A program made the position numbers and the translations under genes. DNA of 64,000 nt from Archivesica marissinica (lineage: Eukaryota > Mollusca > Bivalvia > Venerida > Vesicomyidae): the NCBI GenBank assembly GCA_014843695.1, contig CM026390.1, forward strand, positions 101,064,722-101,128,721, written 5' to 3'. The notes under the pieces were generated by a model. The model did not search any database. It had not been told where the DNA came from and saw only the letters and a list, made by a program, of their open reading frames with translations. Position 1 is the stretch's first letter; each line of letters begins with the position of its first letter. Of the stretch, positions 25,601 to 38,500 are shown one piece after another.

Positions 25601-28600
25601 CGGGCTCGAATACTACCTCCAGAATGGCAGATGTCTAGGTATGTAAACAACTGCATTGCGAGACTCTTTCTGTTGCCATTTATGTATTTGTAAAATATAA
25701 ATGTATCTTAAATATCTGAGATTATATTATGCTTTCTTTGGGAATAATGAAACTTGTATTATATGACCTATGACCTTTTCAATATATTATTAAAACTGGA
25801 AATAAGTTTCTCTTCAAAATCAATTTCAGACTGTGCAACTTCATGTAAAAGTTGTAACGGACCGAGACCAAATCAGTGTGTCTCCTGCACGAACCCCGGC
25901 CAGGTCATCTTCCATGGCGGATGTCTCGACAAATGCCCCGATAACTTCTATATTAGAAGCGGAAAATGTATAGGTAAACACTCACTGGATTGTACTGTGT
26001 CAATGGTACAGTCATTTCTATTTATTACTTAGATGCAAATTTTAGCCGATTTGTTTACCGTTATTTGCCTACCACAATACATGTACTGTCTACCACCCAG
26101 TTCGATATGCTGTGTTTTCCAGTCTGATATTACATTTGCTAGTTTGATATGATCACGAGCCTGTATCAAACCAGAAAAATTCCGTATCATCACTACCGTA
26201 TTTAGCTATGTATAGTGCGCACATTTCTTACTGAAATCCTCATCCATTTTATCTACTGCGCATTATACACCAGTACAGACATCAGGACATTTTTTTTCGG
26301 ACCAAAATTGACCAATATTTCATGAAATTCGACCCGAACGGCCCCACAGTCATTCTATAATTTGTTACATTCGACAAACGTTATAAACTAGCTATTAAAA
26401 CCAGTTGCCGATAGTCTATATAAATAAATGAAATGAATAAGACCACAAAATTAGCATATATTGCGTTTATTTTGGCAAACTTTGAAGAATTTAATTGAAA
26501 TTACTAAATGCATAAAAAATGGCGATTTGATAACATCACATGGTTTTATCGTATGTAATATTTCCCGTACTTTTCGCGTACCTCGCCGCATAAAGCCTTC
26601 GTACGATATCATAGAGGTAAAGAAACTTTGTAATTATAGCTTATTTGATTTAAAGCGACATTACATTGCAAAAAGCAAATAAAATGCATTTGTTCACGTA
26701 TAAATGCACAGCTACTACACATTCTTCTGAATACATTATAACACTAACATTGAATCAATAGACAGTGTTTTTGGTATATAAACTTTAACAGTGAAAGTAG
26801 AATTTCATATAACGGGTATCCGCGCTCCTGAATTGACGTCTGTTTGTCATTGGAGTCAATACTAAACACGCGATTCTTTCGATTAGAGATAATTTGACTA
26901 AGAGTAGTCTACAAATAAATATGCATAGGCACACATGTTTGATATCACGGTAAGTAAATATGTACCACACCTCGTGTTATTCACGATAAACGTGTTGTAT
27001 TACGCATGCATGTCGACCCTATTTACATTATTTTGTTATGTCAACAAACCGCGTATACGACGTTTGTTTATTTGTTGAAATGCTCAGTTTTTGAGGCAAA
27101 TATTTGGAAAAGAATTATACCATATAATAGCAAATTACATTCTGCAGACATTTGCGTTTTCACCGATGTAGTGTCGCTTTAATATACCGTATGTTTTTAA
27201 ATACGACATGATTAAAGACACGATGTGTTGGTTATTTTTACGGGAAATATTTACTAGTACAATGCATTGCATAAAAATTTTGGCTGCAGTATTTCAATTG
27301 TTTGTAGCGATAATTAATTTCGACAAACCATTCACAATGGGACCCAGTTAATTAGGTAGGCTACGCGTGTTGAGAATTTTGATCATCTGCTGACATGTTT
27401 GAGAACATGTTGAGATGTTTGAGAACGATATGCATGTAATTTTCATGAAATCATGCCTGAGTGCATTACCGTTCCTCGAGTGCTTAATATAAGTTGTAAA
27501 AATCACGGAGCACAATTTTTAGCGATTATTGAGAAATGTTAAATTTTGACTTGGAAAATTGCGTTTTTCACGTGCGCAGTATACATCGGAACTCAGTTTT
27601 CCCCCCGATTTTCGTGCCAAATCGTGGGTGCGCATTATACACGATAGTGCACTATACATAGCTAAATACGGTAGTTTCTGAGAAAAAAAACGCATGCGCA
27701 CTCAGTGCTAGTTTGTTTACTTCCGTAGCGTACCAGTATGTCAAACAGAAAACAGATGTTTGTAGTTTTGTGGTAATATTTCAATCGTTTTCGTGTAATT
27801 TCGTATCTATTTCATTAATTGTGATTTATTCCTGATAAATGGATAATGGAGAGCATCTACAAATTCATGTTCGTATCAAATTCGGTCTCAGGTTGATATC
27901 AAGTTACCTCAGATTGATATCTATACCGATATCTCAGGCTGATATCAAGTTACCTCGGATTGATATCTATACCGATATCTCAGGCTGATATCAAGTTACC
28001 TCGGATTGATATCTATACTGATATCCCAGGCTGATATCAAGTTACCTCGGATTGATATCTATACCGATATCTCAGGCTGATATCAAGTTACCTCGGATTG
28101 ATATCTATACTGATATCCCAGACTGATATCAAGTTACCTCGGATTGATATCTATACTGATATGAAACTAACCACGTAATAACCTACGTATTCACTAGTGC
28201 CCTTATGTACATAAATCACTATAGGGACATGAAAGTACATACTGTCCGATTAGCGCAGTGGTTAGCGCTCGCTTCTCACCAATGCAACCCAGGTTCGATC
28301 CTCGGACCGAGAAGTATGTCAGATGGTACGAGGATCAACACAGTGTTAAACAATATATGTATGACCTCATTGTAGCGTGCCATCCGACCTGTAAGACGTG
28401 TACACCGGACGGTTCAGCATGTGCATCGTGCTGGCAGGGTGGATATTTGCATTTAGGACAATGTGTAACCAGGTGCTCAATTGGTTACTATGCCAACATG
28501 GACGGATCTTGCTTACGTAAGACAGGTTTCAATAAATATGTTGATAGCTTTTTTAAGGGCATTTGTCAAATCTCAAGTTTTTGTTCTCAAGAATCTACAA

Positions 28601-31600
28601 ACGTGATCCAATAATGCAATTGTCAGTACAGACTTACAACATGGCCCTACCTTGTCCAGTATATATCCTGCTACTAATTTCCTTGTATTTTCATGAAAAT
28701 GGCCATTTAACATTACTCTTTTTAAAATGTAAAAAGTTTTAAAGTTATGAACATGTCCATAAAGATGGAAACAAAATCATGAAGTTCTAGTTGGTAACAT
28801 GACTTTCCAACAGAAATAAATTGTGTAAATAAATATCTATTGTGGTTTATTTTTAGACTATCCCCGCTATTCCTACTATTGGCATTACATACCTATACAG
28901 CTTCCCATAGATTTAACTTTTACTTTTAATTATCCTTACACAGCCTGTCATCCAGCGTGTGAGTCATGCAGTGGAGGATACAGTAAGAACTGCACTTCCT
29001 GTTACCCTGGTTCCCGGATCAGCAAGAAGGGAAAGTGTCGGAGTTTGTGTGAGAAGGGGACGTATCTGTCTGTGGATGGAACTTGTAGGGGTAAATACAC
29101 GTATTGTATTTAGTTTCATACCAGCAACGTCTTCCCCACCTGTAACAATAAAGGCATGCAATGTCTTCCCCACCTGTAGCAATAAAGGCAAGCAATGTCT
29201 TCCCCACCTGTAGCAATAAAGGCAAGCAATGTCTTCCCCACCTGTAACAATAAAGGCAAGCAATGTCTTCCCCACCTGTAGCAATAAAGGCATGCAATGT
29301 CTTCCCCACCTGTAGGCAAAGGCATGGTTTTTGTAAGTGATGAAGAACAATGAAGGTTTGTACATACACATGGACTGGTGTAGTATTGTGAGAATAAACC
29401 GTATTCAGATAGAAACGATGAAATACTCATCTTTTTTATTTTACATACAAGGTAGATAAAACAGTGCACCAGTAGATAATGACAAAAATGGGAGAAACTG
29501 AAAGGATTAATCTATCATTTCCGACAAATATCAATTTTATTTTCATACATGAGACCTGTCAAGTGTGATGCAGACTTCCTAACAAATCGATCACTATGTC
29601 CTTACTGTTAATATATAATACTTACAAACTTGGTAATACTGAACATTACAATACTGTTTGCAGAATGTGAGAGCGGCTGTTCGGAATGTCATGAAGCCTG
29701 GAGTGGTGGAACTTCCATTTGTAGTGCTTGTGAGATGCGAGACGTCGTGCCGTCTGGTAGTGAATGCCTCAAAAAGTGCCAACATGGTCAATTCCAGGAA
29801 TTCAAAGTCTGTAAAGGTATTTCATTAATAATCATTGTACTATTACTGGTCTGTTTGTACTATTACTGGTCTGTTTATATCCCCCCCCCCACACACACAT
29901 ACCCAACCCCGTTCTGAGGAGCATGTACTTATAGGTATACAAAATGTTTGTCAGTCTGTTTGACTGTCAGTCAGTAGATTCCCTCTTGTCTACTTAATTA
30001 CTAGAGAACTGTTTGATCTACTTAAAGTATTTAGGTATAAACAAAACTTAAGATAAAAACTAAGCCAATTTGGATTGGGATATTGTAACCTTATTGATGT
30101 TGGCATAAGTGTTATTTTAGACCTTCTCTAGTAAAAACTTTCTGTCCAATAACCTCAACTTTTGTCCTACTTTTACATACATTATATAATAAATAAAGGT
30201 ATGATTTGATTTAAGGTGATATTTTTTTGTTTACTCCAGATTGTGGAGACAACTGCTTAGCATGTACATCGCCAACTCGATGCACGAAATGCACGGGTAA
30301 CATGCTGCTGTACCACGGACTATGTGTAGAACGCTGTGCACAGGGACAGTTTGAGGATGGATTATCATTGTCATGTAAAGGTACAAATACAAATCATCTA
30401 CATCAACATCTCTCATTGCTTCAGCATCTACACCAACATCTCTCATTGCTTCACCATCTACACCAACATCTCTCATTGATTCATCATATACACCAACATC
30501 TCTCATTGCTTCATCATGTACACCAACATCTCTCATTGCTTCAGCATCTACACCAACATCTCTCATTGCTTCAGCATCTACACCAACATCTCTCATTGCT
30601 TCATCATATACACCAGCATCTCTCATTGCTTCATCATGTACACCAACATCTCTCATTGTTTCATCATGTACACCAATATCATCTCTCATTGCTTCATCAT
30701 GTACACCAACATCTCTCATTGCTTCATCATGTACACCAACATCTCTCATTGCTTCAGCATCTACACCAACATCTCTCATTGCTTCATAATCTACACCAAC
30801 ATCTCTCATTGCTTCATCATCTACACCAACATCTCTCATTGCTTCAGCATCTACACCATCATCTCTTATTGCTTCAGCATCTACACTAACATCTCTCATT
30901 GCTTCATCATCTACACCAATATCATCTCTCATTGCTTCATCATCTACACCAACATCTCTCATTGCTTCATAATCTACACCAACATCTCTCATTGCTTCAT
31001 CATTTGCACCAACATCTCTCATTGCTTCATCATCTACACCAACATATCTCATTACTTCATCACCTTCACCAACATCTCTCATTGCTTCATCATCTACACC
31101 AACATCTCTCATGGCTTCATCATCTACACCAACATATCTCATTACTTCATCACCTTCACCAACATCTCTCATTGCTTCATCATCTACACCAACATATCTC
31201 ATGGCTTCATCATCTACACCAACATGTCTCATTGCTTCATCATTTACACCAACATCTCTCATTGCTTCATCATCTACATCAACATCTCTCATTGCTTCAT
31301 CATCTACACCAACATCTCATTGCTTCATCATTTACACCAACATCTCTCATTGCTTCATCATCTACACCAACATATATCATTGCTTCATCACCTTCACCAA
31401 CATCTCTCATTGCTTCAGCATCTACACCAACATCCCTCATTGCTTCATCATGTACACCAACATCTTACATTGCTTCATCATCTACGCCAACATATCTCAT
31501 TAGTTCATCACCTTCACCAACATCTCTCATTGCTTCATCATCTACGCCAACATATCTCATTAGTTCATCACCTTCACCAACATCTCGCATTGCTTCATCA

Positions 31601-34600
31601 TCTACACCAACATCTCTCATTGCTTCATCATCTACATCTCTCATTGCTTCATCATCTACACCAACATCTCAATGCTTCATCATTTACACCAACATCTCTC
31701 ATTGCTTCATCATCTACACCAACATATCTCATTGCTTCATCACCTTCACCAACATCTCCCATTGCGTCAGCATCTACACCAACATCCCTCATTGCTTCAT
31801 CATATACACCAACATCTTACATTGCTTCATCATTTACACCAACATCTGTCATTGCTTCATCATCTACACCAACATATCTCATTAGTACATCACCTTCACC
31901 AACATCTCTCATTGCTTCATCATCTACACCAACATCTCTCATTGCTTCATCATCTACACCAACATTTCCCATTGCTTCATCATCTACACCAACATCTCTC
32001 ATTGCTTCATCACCTTCACCAACATCTCTCATTGCTTCATCACCTACACCAACATCTCTCATTGCTTCATCATCTACACCAACATCTCTCATTGCTTCAT
32101 CATCTACACCAACAGCTCTCATTGCTTCATCACCTTCACCAACATCTCCCATTGCTTCATCATCTACACCAACATCTCTCATTGCTGCATCACCTACATC
32201 AACATCTCTCATTGCTTCATCACCTTCACCAACATCTCCCATTGCTTCATCATCTACACCAACATCTCTCATTGCTTCATCACCTTCACCAACATCTCTC
32301 ATTGCTTCATCATCTACATCAACATCTCTGATTGCTTCATCACCTTCACCAACATCTCTCATTGCATCATTATCTACATCAACATCTCTCATTGCTTCAT
32401 CACCTTCACCAACATCTCTCATTGCTTCATCACCTACACCAACATCTCTCATTGCTTCATCATCTACACCAATAGCATCTCTCATTGCTTCATCACCTAC
32501 ACCAACATCTCTCATTGCTTCATCATCTACACCAATATCATCTCTCATTGCTTCATCATCTACACCAACATCTCTCATTGCTTCATCATCTACACCAACA
32601 TCTCTCATTGCTTCACCTTCACCAACATCTCTCATTGCATCATCATCTACATCAACATCTCCCATTGCTTCATCACCTTCACCAACATCTCCCATTGCTT
32701 CAGGAAGTATTATATGGAATATGATTATTCTTCTCTAATGGAGGATATCAATTGAGTTTGCTTGTTGCAGATTGCAGTAAGGACTGTTTACGATGCTACG
32801 GAGTGGAAGATTGTAGCGTGTGTGATAGCGGTACATTTCTCAAGAATAACTACTGTGTAACAGCGTGTGGGCAGGACTATATGCCAAACATGGAAACCAT
32901 GGAATGCCAGCGTAAGTCAGTCTTCTCACAGTGCTAATGACTTGTATTGGTGTGTGGGTGGGGGTTATATGCCAAACATGGAAACCATGGAATGCCAGCG
33001 TAAGTCAGTCTTCTCACAGTGCTAATGACTTGTATTGGTGTGTGGGTGGGGGTTATATGCCAAACATGGAAACCATGGAATGCCAGCGTAAGTCAGTCTT
33101 CTCACAGTGCTAATGACTTGTATTGGTGTGTGGGTGGGGGTTATATGCCAAACATGGAAACCATATATGCACTATGAGGAACCAGTGTAGGCTGATGTAA
33201 ATGAGAACTTTGGTTGTTTAAGGAAAGCGTGATAAAGTCATACATGTCTTGATTAAGTACAGGAATGACGTGTGACTCGACCAAGTGCAGTTATACCGTA
33301 GTATGAATCCTGTATCAATCAACATTCGGTTCATTCATTTTTACCATGATATTCTGTCCTGCATTAACCCTTTCAACACCACAGGCCTCTAAATAGGCTT
33401 ACAAAAAAGTGTAGATCCAGATGAGTCGGCTCACGAGCCATCTCATCAGGATCTGCACTTTTTGCAAGTAATATTACTATTTTTAGGGAAAAAATTACCC
33501 ATTTTGATAAATGAACTGATCCAAATGTAATTTTCTTATTAATTTATTGATCTAAAAATATCATGGACCAGTTCATGTCAGTTACTTGGTGTTGAATGGG
33601 TTAACTAGCCTTTGTAGTCTCCCTCTAATAAAATGTATTTCGATCGTAGGTAATAGTGCTTCTCCAGTGTTCAAGGTTTTGAACCATGTACAGAGTGAGG
33701 ATGGAGGCATCACACCACTACACCTGGGATTGTTCTACATAGCAGACGCAGATACAGCCCAGGAAAATCTGTTTGTTACCTTAGTAACACCACCTACTAA
33801 TGGTGAACTTATGATGGTGATTGAGGGCCGGGATGTAGAGATCACAGCTGGTGTTAATGTGAGTGTGGCCGACCTCATGATTGGCAAGGTCAGGTTCAGG
33901 CACCATGCTGGGAATGCTCTCAAAGGTAAGGCAGGAATCTGTTCTATTCCACCATAATATCAATACCTAGTCAATTTAAATGTATCACTGTTAGTATGAT
34001 ATTAATTTAAAGACGCTTTACGTACACTGAACAAACTTAACCAAGCGTTAATGAACAAGATGAGAACAAGATGAGAACAGCGATTCATCATCGATCATGC
34101 AATGAATGATGTATCGCTACCATACATGTGTTGTTCACATGACTACTATTATAATGTCTACTATGTCCGATTAGCGCAGTTGTTATCGCGCTCGCTTCTC
34201 GCCAATGCAACCCGGGTTCGATCCTCGGACTGGGAAGTATATGAGATGGTACGGTGGTCGCCAGATCGGACAGGTGGGTTTTCTAGGGGTACTCCGGTTT
34301 TCGTCCCACATGAATGACCACATCTACGCTTTCATCCGCGCAAAAGAGTGATTAATATAAGTTGTTAGAACTTTCTTCGCAATCATTGTAAAATAATAAA
34401 GTTTAAACTTTATGATAAAAAGCTTCATTCTTTAATATTTTCTGAAGCTTTGCCAGACAAATCAATTACTGATAGATCAATCAGGAAAAGCTCTGCTCTG
34501 TTGAATGCTATACAAACATGTGTAGAATCTGCAGATTGGGCTGAAGTAAGCTTCTTGTTTAATGGAGAAACAGACTGGTTTACATATAGTATGTCATGTT

Positions 34601-35566
34601 ATCTAAATGATACTGCATGAAATGCATAATTTCTATTCATGTAGGGAAAGCTGTTCTTCAAGTCAGTGACACTCAGTTGACCAGTGATCTAGGTGATCTG
34701 TACTTCCAAGCAGTCCTGCCATCAGCCATTGCAATAGCAACCAGGTCGTTGTTAATAGCAACAGAGGATGATATAGCTTACATAGAACCTGGTGTTTTAA
34801 ATCTCACCTCGCTGGCACATCCAGAGAGTGTCACAGTCACAGTGCTTAAAGGTATGTGTAATTGTTTGAACATTTAAGAATAGAAGGAAAACATATTTCT
34901 GTTGTATGGCATGTAGATTATGTTGGCTGTCCGATTAGCGCAGTGGTTAGCGCACACGCTTCTCATCAATTCAACCCGGGTACGATCCTCGGACCGGGAA
35001 GTATGTGAGATGGTATGGTTGTTGCCAGATTTGACAGGTGTGTTTTCTCCAGGTACTCCGGTTTCCTCCCACATGAATGACCACATTTACGCTTTCATCT
35101 ATGCCAACGAGAGTTATTAATATAAGATGTTAAAACTTGCTTCGCAGTCATTGTAAAATAAATAAAGTTTAAAAAAAACATTATGTTAATGTTTTGATGA
35201 CAGTTTAATATCAGAAATTCAATATTGTACATCTCTATTTAAAACTACATGTATTCTATATAGCATCTTTATATATGTATATATTTGTGTATACATGTAT
35301 GTATATATTTAGCTTAGTTTATAAAAAAATATTTTAGCTCGATTGCGAAACAAGTTCTTACAACTTGTATTAATCATTCTCGAGACCTCAATCCTGATGG
35401 AATCCATCGCCACAAGGGAGAGAGAAGAGGCAATGTGGGATTTTAATGCTTTGCCAAAGGGCACAATAGTAACGGCTCCAACGGGACTCGAACTCCAGAC
35501 TTTTCGCACCTGAAGCGAACGCGCTACCACTGCCTTATCACAACTTCCATGATGTACATATTTATG

Positions 35567-35599
<33 letters not shown>

Positions 35600-38500
35600 G
35601 TATGTATATATTTATGTATATATGTATGTATATATTTATGTATATATGTATGTATATATATATGTATATATATTTATGTATATATGTATGTATATATGTA
35701 TGTATATATTTACAATAATTATTCCTGGAGCTATGTTGAGTCCGATACAATCCAAAGTTCATACGATTCTCTGGATTGAGTCTGCAACAATTTACACAGA
35801 CCCGTAGCCACACTGAGGCACACTGAGGCAGTTGCCTCGGTTAAAAGTTCCAAAGCAAAAAGGAAATAAGAATTAAAATACAAAAAATATCCATTTGCTG
35901 TATAAAATGTTGACTGCTAGAGAGCTAAAAGGTCAGTACATAATTATACGTCTAAACTCATTAAATCAGAAAATCGCGTCTATACCCCAACAATTTTAAG
36001 GGGGAACATGTCCCCGGACCCTCCTCTCCCTAGATTGCCTTGGTTGAAATTTGCCTCTGGCTACGGTACTCTGGCTACGGTACTCTGGCTATGGTACTCT
36101 GGCTACGGTACTCTGGCTATGGTACTCTGGCTACGGTACTCTCGCTACGGTAGTCTGGCTATGGTACTCTGGCTACAGTACTCTGGCTACGGTACTCTGG
36201 CTACAGTACTCTGGCTATGGTACTCTGGCTACGGTACTCTGGCTACGGTACTCTGGCTACAGTACTCTGGCTATGGTACTCTGGCTACGGTACTCTGGCT
36301 ACGGTACTCTGACTACGGTACTCTGGCTATGGTACTCTGGCTACGGTACTCTGGCTATGGTACTCTCGCTATGGTAGTCTGGCTATGGTACTCTGGCTAC
36401 AGTACTCTGGCTACGGTACTCTGGCTACAGTACTCTGGCTATGGTACTCTGGCTACGGTACTCTGGCTACGGTACTCTGGCTACGGTACTCTGGCTATGG
36501 TACGGTACTCTGGCTATGGTACTCTGGCTATGGTACTCTGGCTATGGTACTCTGGCTATGGTACTCTGGCTACGGTACTCTGGCTACGGTACTCTGGCTA
36601 TGGTACTCTGGCTATGGTACTCTGGCTACGGTACTCTGGCTATGGTACGGTACTCTGGCTATGGTACTCTGGCTACGGTACTCTGGCTATGGTACTCTCG
36701 CTACGGTAGTCTGGCTATGGTACTCTGGCTACAGTACTCTGGCTACGGTACTCTGGCTATGGTACGGTACTCTGGCTATGGTACTCTGGCTACGGTACTC
36801 TGGCTATGGTACGGTACTCTGGCTATGGTACTCTGGCTATGGTACTCTGGCTACGGTACTCTGGCTACGGTACTCTAGCTACATTACTCTGGCTACGGTA
36901 CTCTAGCTACGGTACTCTGGCTACGGTACTCTGGCTACGGTACTCTAGCTATGGTACTCTGGCTACGGTACTCTGGCTACGTACTCTGGCTACAGTACTC
37001 TGGCTACAGTACTCTGGCTACGGTACTCTGGCTACGGTACTCTGGCTACGGTACTCTGGCTACGGTACTCTGGCTACGGTACTCTGGCTACGGTACTCTG
37101 GCTACGGTACTCTGGCTACGGTACTCTGGCTACGGTACTGTTACAGAGCATGTGTTTCTGCCTGTTCCTATCCATTTTTTTAAAACTTTATTTCTTTTAC
37201 AATGATTACGAAGCAAGTTTTAACAACTTATATTAATCACTCTCGCGCATATGAAAGCGTATATGTGGTCAGTCATATGGGAGGAAACCAGAGTACCCGG
37301 AGAAAGCCCACCTGTCTGATCTGGCGACCATCGTACCATTTCACATACTTCCCGGTCCGAGGATCAAACCCGGGTTGCATTGGTGAGAAGTGAGCGCGCT
37401 GACAACTGCGTTAATCGTACAGCCACTCTGAGGTGTGTGTGCTAACCACTGCGCTAATCAGCCATACATTCATGTATGTATACGGCAATCAGCCATACAT
37501 TCATGTATGTATACGGCAATCAGCCATACATTCATGTATGTATACGGCAATCAGCCATACATTCATGTATGTATACGGCAATCAGCCATACATTCATGTA
37601 TGTATACGGCAATCAGCCATACATTCATGTATGTATACGGCAATCAGCCATACATTCATGTATGTATACGGCAATCAGCCATACATTCATGTATGTATAC
37701 GGCAATCAGCCATACATTCATGTATGTATACGGCAATCAGCCATACATTCATGTATGTATACGGCAATCAGCCATACATTCATGTATGTATACGGCAATC
37801 AGCCATACATTCATGTATGTATACGGCAATCAGCCATACATTCATGTATGTATACGGCAATCAGCCATACATTCATGTATGTATACGGCAATCAGCCATA
37901 CATTCATGTATGTATATGGCAATCAGCCATACATTCATGTATGTATACGGCAATCAGCCATACATTCATGTATGTATACGGCAATCAGCCATACATTCAT
38001 GTATGTATACGGCAATCAGCCATACATTCATGTATGTATACGGCAATCAGCCATACATTCATGTATGTATACGGCAATCAGCCATACATTCATGTATGTA
38101 TACGGCAATCAGCCATACATTCATGTATGTATACGGCAATCAGCCATACATTCATGTATGTATACGGCAATCAGCCATACATTCATGTATGTATACGGCA
38201 ATCAGCCATACATTCATGTATGTATACGGCAATCAGCCATACATTCATGTATGTATACGGCAATCAGCCATACATTCATGTATGTATACGGCAATCAGCC
38301 ATACATTCATGTATGTATACGGCAATCAGCCATACATTCATGTATGTATACGGCAATCAGCCATACATTCACGTATACGGCAATCAGCCATACATTCATG
38401 TATGTATACGGCAATCAGCCATACATTCACGTATACGGCAATCAGCCATACATTCATTCATGTATACGGCAATCAGCCATACATTCACGTATACGGCAAT

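Noticed and set aside
26461..26682. 73-codon ORF inside the TIR element as a transposase remnant
   Set aside because: No DDE-like or DNA-binding motif seen, and it crosses the border of the nested element at 26654.
28242..28332. tRNA genes at the A/B-box sequences (also 34164, 34927, 59322, 63222)
   Set aside because: Each is followed by a conserved non-tRNA body and tail and occurs in many copies; stems do not fold as a full cloverleaf. They are SINE heads.
30516..32738. 740-codon + strand ORF and 353/292-codon - strand ORFs
   Set aside because: All arise from the 30-bp unit being ten codons long. Frames overlap on both strands and have no composition typical of exons in this gene.
35562..35813. 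Small ORFs through the TATG microsatellite
   Set aside because: Pure simple-sequence translation (Tyr/Ile/Met runs).
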